Origin: Pseudomonadota bacterium
GTDB lineage: Bacteria; Pseudomonadota; Gammaproteobacteria; UBA1113
Reading direction: 5' to 3'
Assembly (NCBI GenBank): GCA_021778015.1
Contig: JAJYCX010000004.1
Coordinates: 19,936 to 83,935, forward strand
DNA length: 64,000 nucleotides
Below, piece by piece: positions 1 to 10,029 of this stretch. The notes beneath the pieces are model-generated. The model saw nothing but the letters and a program-made list of their open reading frames with translations, made no database searches and was not told the origin of the DNA. The translations under genes and the position numbers were made by a program. How positions within the stretch are numbered: the stretch's first letter is position 1; each line of letters starts with the position of its first letter.

Positions 1-152
1 ATCCAGGAAAAAGCCTATATGATCCTGGATCCCCGACCTTCGGTCGAGGATGACAATGTGCTGGATCCCCGACTTCATCGAGAATGACAAAGCTTCGATT
101 AAAGTTAAATACGTTTATTCAAATCTCACATCTTCATTGGCAATAGATATAT
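1..152. repeat. Family A MITE-like repeat, copy 1 (truncated by window edge)
   Basis: Right part of a MITE-like element. It holds the GGATCCCCGAC / GTCGAGGATGAC palindromic core and ends in a terminal repeat (about 125-152, CTCACATCTTCATTGG onward) that finishes in ATAT. Bases 1-151 are repeated almost exactly at 247-397, so this and the next entry are tandem copies that share the ATAT junction. No gene is seen here; a short open frame at 50-268 lies wholly in repeat. Confidence 0.8.
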
Positions 153-398
153 ACCCAATACACTTCAAGATGCGAGTTCAATGCTACAAGCAACTACAGA
201 CTAGAGTTGTGTCATCCTCGACCAGGCCGCGAGGCCGCAGTCGGGGATCCAGGAAAAAGCCTATATGATCCTGGATCCCCGACCTTCGGTCGAGGATGAC
301 AATGTGCTGGATCCCCGACTTCATCGAGAATGACAAAGCTTCGATTAAAGTTAAATACGTTTATTCAAATCTCGCATCTTCATTGGCGATAGGTATAT
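149..398. repeat. Family A MITE-like repeat, copy 2 (full length)
   Basis: A complete-looking element of about 250 bp. Left terminal repeat at 149-176 begins ATATACCC and ends AAGATGCGAG. Right terminal repeat at 371-398 begins CTCGCATCTTC and ends GGTATAT, an imperfect inverted match. The interior (about 190-310) holds inverted GTCATCCTCGAC / GTCGAGGATGAC arms and GGATCC-containing arms. No transposase is encoded, so any movement would need one supplied in trans. The other family A copies are at 5328-5396, 5394-5607, 6356-6534, 13385-13559, 24299-24367, 27116-27298, 52345-52453 and 59233-59262. Confidence 0.8.
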
Positions 399-459
399 CT
401 GTTGACTTTAGGGATCAAACAGTATATTTTTATTTTTTTTTATAATAGTGAGGTAGATT

Positions 460-1155
460 ATGAATATAGATGGGGTTACTGATGAAGTGCTTGATAAAAC
501 ACTAGACGAAGTACTAGACGAAGTAATTGACGAAGTACTTGGCGAAGTGCCTGAAGAAGCGCTTGGGCCGAAAAATGATTCTGAAAGCAGTGTAGTAGCG
601 CAGCCACAAGACATTCGACAAATGCAAAAAATAATTAAAGAACAAGATGAGACAATTGCAGGGTTAGCGATAATACTTGCAGGAAAAGATGAAACAATTA
701 CGACACAATTAGAAAAAATTACAGTGCTAGAGACAATGCTTGCGAGACAAGCAGCAGAAATTGATAGGCTAAAGGTAATGTCTGTGAAACAAGATGAAAC
801 AATTTTGGAACAAGATGCGACAATTATGATACAAGCAGCAAGAACTACAGTGCTAAATACAATGCTTGCGGAACAAGATAAAATAATTGCAGAACAAGCA
901 ACAAAAATTGCAGAGCTAAACATAATGACTGCGAAACAAGATGCGACAATTGCGACACAAGCAGTAAAAATTACAGTGCTAAAGGGCTTAACTCCATCTT
1001 CGCTCGCTAGTAAAATGGGTGCTAATAATCTAAGCAGCTCAGCATTTTCTATGTTTGGTGAGGATAGGACAAAAGAGTTATTGTCCAAATTAGAGCGCAG
1101 AGCCAATGAGAAACTTAGCACTGACACGAGCAAACGTTTTAGTAACAATAACTAA
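460..1155 (+). CDS. Coiled-coil repeat protein, function unknown
   Basis: 231 residues. I do not recognise a family. The N-terminus (residues 1-36) is a run of acidic DEVLDE-like repeats. Residues about 55-185 are tandem units of roughly 21-23 residues of the form KQDxTIxxQAxKIxxLxxM, which give a heptad pattern expected to form a long coiled coil. The tail is polar (ends SNNN). There is no signal peptide or membrane segment. ATG is preceded by GAGG at about 449-452 within TAGTGAGGTA, a leader also seen before the gene at 20639. It stands alone between a repeat array and a strong terminator. Such proteins are often secreted effectors in Legionellales, but that is inference. A longer open frame on the other strand is a mirror of the repeats. 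Confidence 0.75.
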   Translation: MNIDGVTDEVLDKTLDEVLDEVIDEVLGEVPEEALGPKNDSESSVVAQPQDIRQMQKIIKEQDETIAGLAIILAGKDETITTQLEKITVLETMLARQAAEIDRLKVMSVKQDETILEQDATIMIQAARTTVLNTMLAEQDKIIAEQATKIAELNIMTAKQDATIATQAVKITVLKGLTPSSLASKMGANNLSSSAFSMFGEDRTKELLSKLERRANEKLSTDTSKRFSNNN

Positions 1156-1183
1156 CAGCGAATTTTTAAAATTTTCTAATCTT

Positions 1184-1217
1184 ATGGCCCTGAACAGAGC
1201 AGTTCAGGGCCATTTTC
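1184..1217 (+). terminator. Rho-independent terminator of the coiled-coil gene
   Basis: Perfect 12-bp stem: ATGGCCCTGAAC (1184-1195), 6-nt loop, GTTCAGGGCCAT (1202-1213), then TTTCTTTCTT on the plus strand. The minus side lacks a T-run, so it mainly serves the plus-strand gene. Confidence 0.9.
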
Positions 1218-1225
1218 TTTCTTAA

Positions 1226-2740
1226 TCACGACGCTACAATTTCAGCCTTGCTTGCCGCGAGTACTTCATCAGTCACCTTAACCCTAGGCTCGCGTATTAA
1301 CCTATCCAACAAGGGCCGTAATCGGAAAAGAATCACTGCCACCAGCACGCTGGCAAGACCTAATAGTATAAAAACACGTCCATAAGTGAAATTAGTTGCC
1401 AATGGTGATAGATCGCCCGTGGCAGAATAAGTTGCCCATTTAGAAACAATACCCGTAATAGCTCCGCCCATACCAGAAACCATCATCCACGTGCCCATCA
1501 TCACACCACGCAAGCGTGCAGGGGCCAACTGTCCTACCATGGCATAACCTATAGGACCTAAGAATAATTCGCCTGAACCTTGTAGGGCATAACCCACTGT
1601 AATCCAGATTGCGGGGACATAACCATCCGCATTGGCAAAAGCAATGCCCAGAGGGATGACCAAGAGCCCTGCACCCATTAGAAATAATGCAGCAGAAAAT
1701 TGTTGTGTCAGCGTGACTCTATATCCCTTGCGGCGCAACCATTGGAATAAAGCGGCTAAAATTGGTCCACCCAACATGATCATAAACGGGTTGATATTAA
1801 AAAACCATTGTGGCGGTATCGTAAAATTAAAGATCTGACGATTTACATTGCGCTCTAGAAACAAAGCCAAGCCATTGGGCACCAATAAAGCGATGGTCCA
1901 AAAGGTAATGGCGGCAGCAGAAAATATCAAATAAGCGTGCATTTTTTGTCTGCTAACGATGTCTTTTTCTGCGAAAGACAATGCCAGCAAAAAGGCAAAG
2001 ACAAGGAGCGTGCCATAAATGACTAGGTTTTGGCTGGCTGCAGGGTGTTCTACCAAGCGATATAAAGCACAGAATAGCGCTACAATGAGTGTTATACCAA
2101 AAATAACACGGGGTACCTTGTTAGTGGCTACCTGGTAAGCCGTTTGTATATCTTTCAATTTCGACCAATTGCAGGCAACCAGAACGATGGCAATGATGTT
2201 ACCTAAGCCGCTTAGCAAAAACAGGTCGCGATAATTACTGTGTAATTGGAAAGAGCCCGCGATGATGTTGGCTATAAAAAAGCCCAAGTTCATGCTGCTG
2301 TAATTCCATAGAAAAGCAGTTTCACGCCGCTTGTCATCGGGCTGGAACAGTTGGGTAACCATGCAATTGAGGCAAGTGACATTTAAGCCCGCCCCAGTCA
2401 GGAAAAAAGCGATGCCACTGTAAAATCCATGTAAGGTAGGGGTGGTGATCAGGTAACAACCCGTGGCAATGGACAGCATACTGATGATAAATAAGGATCT
2501 ATAGCTTAAAAAACGTCCCCCTACATACCCTCCTAAGAGGTGCAAGCCATAGTTAAAGGCTAGAAACATGGCAATAAGGCTGGTGGTGAAATGGTCGTCC
2601 AAATGCAAGCCTTGTGAGCAATATATAGCCAAAGTGGAATAGATGGTGGCAAAGCTAATGAGGGAAAAAAGTTGCACAAAGATTAAGGCAACTGTTCCAG
2701 AAGGCATTTTTTGACCAGATTTGGCGGCTAAAGTCGTCAT
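1226..2740 (-). CDS. POT-family proton-dependent oligopeptide transporter (MFS)
   Basis: 504-residue inner-membrane transporter expected to import di-/tripeptides with protons. It has about 12-14 hydrophobic segments from residue 18 on. Diagnostic stretches are the GGYVGGRFLSYR loop (about residues 71-82) and, near residue 390-420, GSGELFLGPIGYAMVGQLAP followed by ARLRGVMMGTW, the PTR2/POT signature. ATG start (cat at 2738-2740) follows AGGGG at a long spacing. It is single, divergent from gyrB with about 170 bp between. Amino-acid and peptide importers of this type are common in Legionellales that live on host peptides. Substrate not predictable here. Confidence 0.85.
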   Translation of the reverse strand: MTTLAAKSGQKMPSGTVALIFVQLFSLISFATIYSTLAIYCSQGLHLDDHFTTSLIAMFLAFNYGLHLLGGYVGGRFLSYRSLFIISMLSIATGCYLITTPTLHGFYSGIAFFLTGAGLNVTCLNCMVTQLFQPDDKRRETAFLWNYSSMNLGFFIANIIAGSFQLHSNYRDLFLLSGLGNIIAIVLVACNWSKLKDIQTAYQVATNKVPRVIFGITLIVALFCALYRLVEHPAASQNLVIYGTLLVFAFLLALSFAEKDIVSRQKMHAYLIFSAAAITFWTIALLVPNGLALFLERNVNRQIFNFTIPPQWFFNINPFMIMLGGPILAALFQWLRRKGYRVTLTQQFSAALFLMGAGLLVIPLGIAFANADGYVPAIWITVGYALQGSGELFLGPIGYAMVGQLAPARLRGVMMGTWMMVSGMGGAITGIVSKWATYSATGDLSPLATNFTYGRVFILLGLASVLVAVILFRLRPLLDRLIREPRVKVTDEVLAASKAEIVAS

Positions 2741-2845
2741 ATATGGGTACCCCTATGTCATTTCTGTAATTTCGCATTAGATAACAAACTAGCCTCAATT
2801 GCAAGCTATTTTTTATGGCTAGAACTACGAGGATTGCTTGAATTG

Positions 2846-2854
2846 TGATATAAT
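2846..2854 (+). promoter_or_regulatory. Extended -10 promoter before gyrB
   Basis: TGaTATAAT (2846-2854) is a perfect extended -10 element 55 bp before the gyrB start. No good -35 box at 16-18 bp is seen, as is usual for this promoter class. Confidence 0.5.
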
Positions 2855-2909
2855 AATCACCTTGCAGTAGGTAATTTGCTGCGGATATTTTAAATAAACG
2901 AGGTCTTAG

Positions 2910-5327
<2,418 letters not shown>

Positions 5328-5396
5328 GGATGACAAAGCTTTAATTCAAAGTCACAGTAGTTACTAGATTTCGCATCTTGGAGTATAGTGGTTATA
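5328..5396. repeat. Family A repeat fragment at gyrB stop
   Basis: Degenerate right half of a family A element (GGATGACAAAGCTTT onward) that ends in the right terminal repeat (5371-5396). It begins at the gyrB stop codon and shares ATAT with the next element. Confidence 0.65.
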
Positions 5397-5607
5397 TACC
5401 CATCGTATTTGAAGATGCGAGATCTTTGTGAAGACTGTAAATTTAAATCAAAGCTTTGTCATCCTCGACGAAGTCGGGGATCCAGTTTCAAATCAAGTTT
5501 TTTCTGGATCCCCGACTGCGGCCTCGCGGCCGCGTCGAGGATGACAACGTTGTGGTATGTGATGGCTTTTAGTCTTAAATTCGCATCTTGAAGTATAGTG
5601 GTTATAT
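5394..5607. repeat. Family A MITE-like repeat between gyrB and dapB
   Basis: Full element of about 214 bp. Left terminal repeat 5394-5421 (ATATACCCATCG...GATGCGAG), right terminal repeat 5581-5607 (TCGCATCTTGAAGTATAG...TTATAT). The core at 5457-5548 is a large inverted repeat: GTCATCCTCGACG / CGTCGAGGATGAC outside, GGGGATCCAG / CTGGATCCCC inside. Transcribed, it would fold into a long hairpin between gyrB and dapB and could act as a terminator or processing site. Confidence 0.8.
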
Positions 5608-5621
5608 ATGAGGGAAAATAA

Positions 5622-6356
5622 ATGACTATTCGAGTATTAGTGAATGGTGCCTTAGGCCATATGGGGCAAGAAGTAGTGCAAGCCTTGCGGGGAGATGCTA
5701 GATTTGATGTGGTGGGAACTTGTGGTCGCGGCGATGATTTGTTTGCCGCCATTAAACACAGTCAAGCAGATGTGGTCGTTGATTTTACCAACGCCAATGT
5801 AGTGTTTGACAATAGCCAGAAAATTTTAGAAGCCGGGGCAAGACCTATGATTGGTACCTCTGGGTTAATGCCGCCACAGATTGAGCAATTAAAACGTATG
5901 GCGCAAGCAAAAAACTTAGGTGGTATTATTGCGCCTAACTGTTCATTGGGCGCTATTTTGATGATGAAATACGCCACGCAATGGATAAAATATTTTCCAG
6001 AAGCAGAAATTATTGAGCTGCATCATGAAGGTAAACTAGATGCACCTTCGGGCACTGCTTTACGTACAGCACAAACTATGGCCGCCTTGCGTGATAAAGC
6101 ACCCGAACCTCGCCCTGAACACACATTAGTTGCGGGGGCTAGAGGCGCAAATGTAGACGGTATACATGTGCATTCTATACGTTTACCTGGTTTAGTTGCC
6201 CATCAAGAAATCATTTTTGGTGGCTTAGATGAAACCCTTACTGTGCGTCACGATTCACTAAACAGACGCTGTTTTATGCCGGGCGTGTTACTGGCTTGTG
6301 AAAAGGTGATGGGTCTTACAGAATTAGTGTATGGTTTGGAAAATATTATAGATTAG
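5622..6356 (+). CDS. dapB: 4-hydroxy-tetrahydrodipicolinate reductase
   Basis: 244 residues. Reduces HTPA to tetrahydrodipicolinate with NAD(P)H in the lysine/meso-DAP pathway, hence cell-wall synthesis. Seen: Rossmann glycine motif GALGHMG (about residues 9-15), VDFTNANV (about 54), GTSG (about 79), APNCSLGA (about 107) and the catalytic block ELHHEGKLDAPSGTA (about 137-151). ATG follows GAGGG. It sits between two family A repeats that touch both ends (5607 upstream, 6356 downstream), so its transcription is probably insulated from gyrB. Confidence 0.96.
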   Translation: MTIRVLVNGALGHMGQEVVQALRGDARFDVVGTCGRGDDLFAAIKHSQADVVVDFTNANVVFDNSQKILEAGARPMIGTSGLMPPQIEQLKRMAQAKNLGGIIAPNCSLGAILMMKYATQWIKYFPEAEIIELHHEGKLDAPSGTALRTAQTMAALRDKAPEPRPEHTLVAGARGANVDGIHVHSIRLPGLVAHQEIIFGGLDETLTVRHDSLNRRCFMPGVLLACEKVMGLTELVYGLENIID

Positions 6357-6534
6357 ATATATACCGATTTCGAATCGAAGCTTTGTTATCCTCGGCTGAA
6401 GGCCGGGGCCCCAGTTTCAATTGAAGTTTTTTCTGGATCCCCGACTGCGGCCTCGGGCCTTGTCGAGGATGACAACGTTCTGGCTTCGTGTTTATAGCAA
6501 ATTTCTTTCTCGTATCTTGAATGTAATGAGTATA
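6356..6534. repeat. Family A repeat after dapB
   Basis: Begins at the dapB stop codon with ATATATACC, holds the GATCC / GTCGAGGATGACAACG palindromic core (about 6387-6475), and ends with TCGTATCTTGAATGTAATGA (6510 on). More diverged than the copy at 5394. Confidence 0.7.
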
Positions 6535-6553
6535 AATTAGGTAGTTAAGCGAT

Positions 6554-7471
6554 ATGGATAAAAAAACATTAGCGGCATTGTGTACGACTATTTTTTTATG
6601 GGGTTCTGCTTTTGTTGCTATTCGTATGGCTACAGTACATTACTCTCCAGGGGGATTAGCGCTATTAAGAATATTCATAGGTGCAGTAGTCTTATTACCC
6701 GTTACGGCGCGTTATTTATTTATGAAAGTCGATTTTCGGTGGATGGATATTCCGCGCATTATCATTCTAGCGACTATTGGTCTTAGCTTATATCATTTTT
6801 TCTTAAATTACGGCGAACGCAGCGTGTCTGCGGGTGTGGCCAGTTTCATAATCGGGCAAACGCCTATTATTTCCGCAATATTAGCATTGTTTTTTTTCAA
6901 AGAACGCGTGCCATTTTGGGGTTGTGTGGGTTTAGTGATCAGCATTGCCGGAGTCTCAATAATAGCCTTGTCGGGCAGTGCAGAAGTTGCTTTTACCATA
7001 GGTTTATTGGCTGTGCTCGGTAGTGCGGTGTGTTCGAGTATCTATAATGTTGCTATTAGACCTTTATTACTGCGCTATCATCCCATGGCATTATCTACTT
7101 ATTTGATGTGGGCGGGTACCTTGTGGTTATTACAATATACACCTGATTTAATGCGCGACTTGCATACCGCACCGCTCAAAGATACCTTGGCTGTTATTTA
7201 TCTAGGCCTATTCCCCACAGCGGTAGCTTATCTGACCTGGAATTATGCTTTAACACGGTTGCCTACCTTCCGCGTTACCTGCTGGATGTTTATGTTACCT
7301 TTGGTCTCTTGTTTATTAGCTTGGCTAGTGTTGGGAGAAATCCCAGGCGTATTGACCTTCTTAGGGGGTGTGATTGCTATGGGGGGTGCTATTTTGGTGA
7401 CATTGAGCAAACACAAAGCAAAAGCCAAAGTCATTGAAAATAAAGAAATAGTTGCCTCGGAAGGTTCGTAG
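6554..7471 (+). CDS. DMT-superfamily (EamA) transporter
   Basis: 305 residues with about ten hydrophobic segments in two EamA repeats (about residues 8-137 and 150-285). The first begins TIFLWGSAFVAIRMA; the second ends in LGEIPGVLTFLGGVIAMGGA, the classical last EamA segments. Inner-membrane exporter or permease, probably of amino acids or metabolites; the substrate cannot be read from the sequence. The C-terminal tail is charged (HKAKAKVIENKE). No operon partner: repeats precede it and a partial family B repeat follows its stop. Confidence 0.85.
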   Translation: MDKKTLAALCTTIFLWGSAFVAIRMATVHYSPGGLALLRIFIGAVVLLPVTARYLFMKVDFRWMDIPRIIILATIGLSLYHFFLNYGERSVSAGVASFIIGQTPIISAILALFFFKERVPFWGCVGLVISIAGVSIIALSGSAEVAFTIGLLAVLGSAVCSSIYNVAIRPLLLRYHPMALSTYLMWAGTLWLLQYTPDLMRDLHTAPLKDTLAVIYLGLFPTAVAYLTWNYALTRLPTFRVTCWMFMLPLVSCLLAWLVLGEIPGVLTFLGGVIAMGGAILVTLSKHKAKAKVIENKEIVASEGS

Positions 7472-7511
7472 GGGGCAACAAAGGCTAAGAATCAAGGGCA
7501 AAGAGTATACT
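7472..7511. repeat. Family B repeat, partial
   Basis: GGCAACAAAGGCTAAGAATC followed by GGCAAAGAGTATA matches the right end of family B (compare 15352-15393 and 58360-58390). Lies just after the DMT gene stop. Confidence 0.5.
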
Positions 7512-7575
7512 TGCTTTTGCCTTAGAACTTTGGTACCCTTGCCGCCAATTGGTTATTAGATACAGAGGAATTATT

Positions 7576-7809
7576 ATGCAAGCAGAAATACACCCTAACT
7601 ATAAAGAAGTTGAAGTAAAGTGCAGTTGCGGCTATGTGACGCAAATTCGTTCAACTATGCCTAACAGTACTTTAGCTATTGAAGTATGCTCACAATGCCA
7701 CCCATTTTATACTGGGAAGCAAAAAATTGTGGATACAGCAGGTGGTCGAGTCGATAAATTCAAACGACGCTTCAAGAAAGAAACCAATGACGGTAAAGCA
7801 GAAGTCTAA
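7576..7809 (+). CDS. rpmE: 50S ribosomal protein L31
   Basis: 77 residues (MQAEIHPNY...). Small zinc-binding protein of the large subunit. Zinc ligands visible: C16, C18, C38, C41 (KCSCGY ... [13 protein letters not shown]), so this is the zinc-containing C+ type. The start at 7576 is chosen over one 27 bases upstream because GAGGA lies 8 bases before it and because family members start MKxxIHP. Monocistronic. Confidence 0.96.
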   Translation: MQAEIHPNYKEVEVKCSCGYVTQIRSTMPNSTLAIEVCSQCHPFYTGKQKIVDTAGGRVDKFKRRFKKETNDGKAEV

Positions 7810-7898
7810 TCTGTACGACCATTTAAATTCTCAACATTATATTTTTATGGTATATTGCCCTGTAGTGTAGCTTTTTGTCTTTTTAAAGGGGTGCAATT

Positions 7899-9227
7899 AT
7901 GGATACCGCAAGAGTAGCAACGGCTAATCAAATGCCCAAAAAACAAAGTCCTTGGATTTGGGCCTTCCCCATTCTAGTCTGTTGCCTAGGCGCTGCCTTT
8001 TATGCTTATGAATACCTACTGCGTATTACCCCCAATGTAGTCTATGCCGATTTACTGCGTTATTTTGGCATTTCAGCCACGGGCTATGGTTTCATCAATG
8101 CCTTTTATTATTACGCTTATACGCCTATGCAATTGCCAGTGGGCATGTTAATGGACCGTTATGGCCCACGCCGTTTATTAACCTTTGCCTGTTTAATGTG
8201 TGCCCTAGGAACTTATATTTTTGCCGGTACTACTCATTGGGAAGTGGCCTTATTAGGGCGCTTTTTAGTAGGCTTTGGCTCTGCTTTCGCCTTTGTAGGC
8301 GTGTTAAAATTAGCCACAATTTGGCTGCCACCCAATAAATTTGGCTTAGTGGCGGGTATGGCTTCTTCTTTTGGTACTTTAGTGGGTGCGTTTTTGGGTG
8401 AATTGGTACTAGAGCATTTGGTTAATGTACTGCAGTGGCGGCCAACGCTATTTATATCGGCACTAGCTGGAGTGATTTTAGCGGTGATTATGGCCTTAGT
8501 TATTCGCGATAAGCCTAAAGACAATGCTCGCAATTACAGTTATCTCAGCCCAGAACACCAACCGCATACTATGCGCGAAGTGATGAAACAGTCTATGATA
8601 TTATTGAAAAATAAGTTTATCTGGTTAAATGGCCTCATCGGTTGTTTATTGTATTTGCCTTCTTCCGGGTTTGCTGAAAATTGGGAAAAACCTTATTTAA
8701 TGGTGGCACATGGTTTTTCTAGCCAGCAAGCAGCGAATGCAGTGTCTACGGTATTTTTAGGCTTTACTCTGGGAGGCGTTCTTTTTGGTTATATTTCAGA
8801 TAAGATCGAGAGACGTAAAATGCCTATGGTGATTGGAGGCATTTTAGCGGCCATCCTGATTTCCATCATTCTATATGTGCCGGCTTTACCCACTATGCTC
8901 ATTTTTATCCTGTTATTTTTATTCGGTGTTGCTTATGGTGCAGAAGTATTGGTATTTCCCGTAGGCCGTGAATTAAGCTCTAGAAAAGTTTCGGCAACAG
9001 CTGTAGCGGTTACCAATATGTTAGTCATGGTCAGCGGATCATTGCTCACACCGTTAGTGGGTATTATCCTCGATCATTTATGGAATGGCGTTGTTGCTGG
9101 TGGTGAACGCATTTATACAGCATCTAATTTTACCGCTGCGCTGACGATGTTACCCATAGCTTGTATCCTCAGTGCACTTTTAGCATCATTCTTGCGTGAG
9201 ACCTATGCTAAGCCTTTAGAAGAGTAG
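7899..9227 (+). CDS. Major facilitator superfamily transporter
   Basis: 442 residues, about 12 membrane segments. The signature between TM2 and TM3 is GMLMDRYGPRRLL (about residues 87-99), and a second copy of the MFS loop reads GYISDKIERRKMP near 298. The N-terminal block FYAYEYLLRITPNV resembles the anion/phthalate-permease-like MFS proteins of Legionella and Coxiella. Strong SD AAAGGGG at 7886-7891. Monocistronic; an inverted-repeat element follows the stop. Substrate unknown. Confidence 0.85.
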   Translation: MDTARVATANQMPKKQSPWIWAFPILVCCLGAAFYAYEYLLRITPNVVYADLLRYFGISATGYGFINAFYYYAYTPMQLPVGMLMDRYGPRRLLTFACLMCALGTYIFAGTTHWEVALLGRFLVGFGSAFAFVGVLKLATIWLPPNKFGLVAGMASSFGTLVGAFLGELVLEHLVNVLQWRPTLFISALAGVILAVIMALVIRDKPKDNARNYSYLSPEHQPHTMREVMKQSMILLKNKFIWLNGLIGCLLYLPSSGFAENWEKPYLMVAHGFSSQQAANAVSTVFLGFTLGGVLFGYISDKIERRKMPMVIGGILAAILISIILYVPALPTMLIFILLFLFGVAYGAEVLVFPVGRELSSRKVSATAVAVTNMLVMVSGSLLTPLVGIILDHLWNGVVAGGERIYTASNFTAALTMLPIACILSALLASFLRETYAKPLEE

Positions 9228-9232
9228 ATATT

Positions 9233-9465
9233 CGTCATTGCGAGCCAGTGAGCGCAGCGAACAAGGCGTGGCAATCCAGCGTTGGAATAATGAAAATTAA
9301 CTTTTTGTACAGAGACACTTTTAAAACATTGTGATACGTATAAAACGAGTATTTTTCTGGATTGCCGCGCTGCATTCGTTTAGTTCCGCGCAGTTTAATC
9401 ATTCTACTGTTGTTACCGTACATGGCCTTTATTATATATCCAGCACTCATTTGCTCGCAATGACG
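9233..9465. repeat. Family C inverted-repeat element (CGTCATTGCGAG type)
   Basis: Perfect 13-bp terminal inverted repeats CGTCATTGCGAGC (9233-9245) and GCTCGCAATGACG (9453-9465). Nested inside are GGCAATCCAG and CTGGATTGCC. 233 bp with no credible coding region: a non-autonomous MITE-like element of a type widespread in endosymbiont and proteobacterial genomes. Confidence 0.8.
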
Positions 9466-9532
9466 AGCTCCGCGTATACTAACCGTACCGTGAAATTTCA
9501 GAGTTCGTTATGACCACTAATATTCGTTGGGA

Positions 9533-10021
9533 TTACTCAATTACATGCTGTATTAACACTTTTTCCTCATTTTTAAATCCCTGCAATAACACCGCAACAG
9601 CAGTTCCATCGGGCAATATCAGCTGTGGTGCTATTTCGTATAAAGGAACCAGCACAAATAGCCGTTCTTTCAAGCCTGGGTGCGGTAAAATATAATCTTC
9701 TTCCTGCCTTTGCATATCATCATACAACAATATATCAATATCGATGCAACGCGGTCCCCAGGGTTCTATTCTGATACGACCTTGTTGTTTTTCTAGCGCC
9801 AAACAAACAGATAATAATTCACGTGCAGAATATTCGGTGTTAATGTGCATGACTGCATTGATGTAATCATCTTGCGGTGGGCCCATGGCCGGTGTTTGGT
9901 ATAGACTCGACACGGCGTGTACAGTGATACGAGGGTCTTTTTTTAAGGCCTCAATGGCACTCAAGATTTGCCGTTTGGGATTATTTAAATTACTGCCCAA
10001 AGCTAAAAAAACAGAACTCAT
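9533..10021 (-). CDS. folK: 2-amino-4-hydroxy-6-hydroxymethyldihydropteridine pyrophosphokinase
   Basis: 162 residues. Transfers pyrophosphate from ATP to HMDP in folate synthesis. Seen: ALGSNLNNP (7-15), PAMGPPQDDYINAV (44-57, the pterin-binding loop), GRIR ... WGPRCIDIDILLY (81-100; metal-binding D94 and D96) and LPHP (112-115). It starts 8 bp after the pcnB stop, so it is cotranscribed with pcnB, as in E. coli. Confidence 0.95.
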   Translation of the reverse strand: MSSVFLALGSNLNNPKRQILSAIEALKKDPRITVHAVSSLYQTPAMGPPQDDYINAVMHINTEYSARELLSVCLALEKQQGRIRIEPWGPRCIDIDILLYDDMQRQEEDYILPHPGLKERLFVLVPLYEIAPQLILPDGTAVAVLLQGFKNEEKVLIQHVIE

Positions 10022-10029
10022 AACGCAGG

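Noticed and set aside
50..268. Short plus-strand frame at the window start
   Set aside because: Lies wholly within family A repeats and has no RBS.
408..1148. Long minus-strand open frame (246 codons) opposite the coiled-coil gene
   Set aside because: It mirrors the repeats of the plus-strand gene, gives a Ser/Ile/Val/Cys-rich nonsense pattern, and the terminator and RBS fit only the plus strand.
9510..9695. Plus-strand frame over the folK end
   Set aside because: Antisense shadow of folK.
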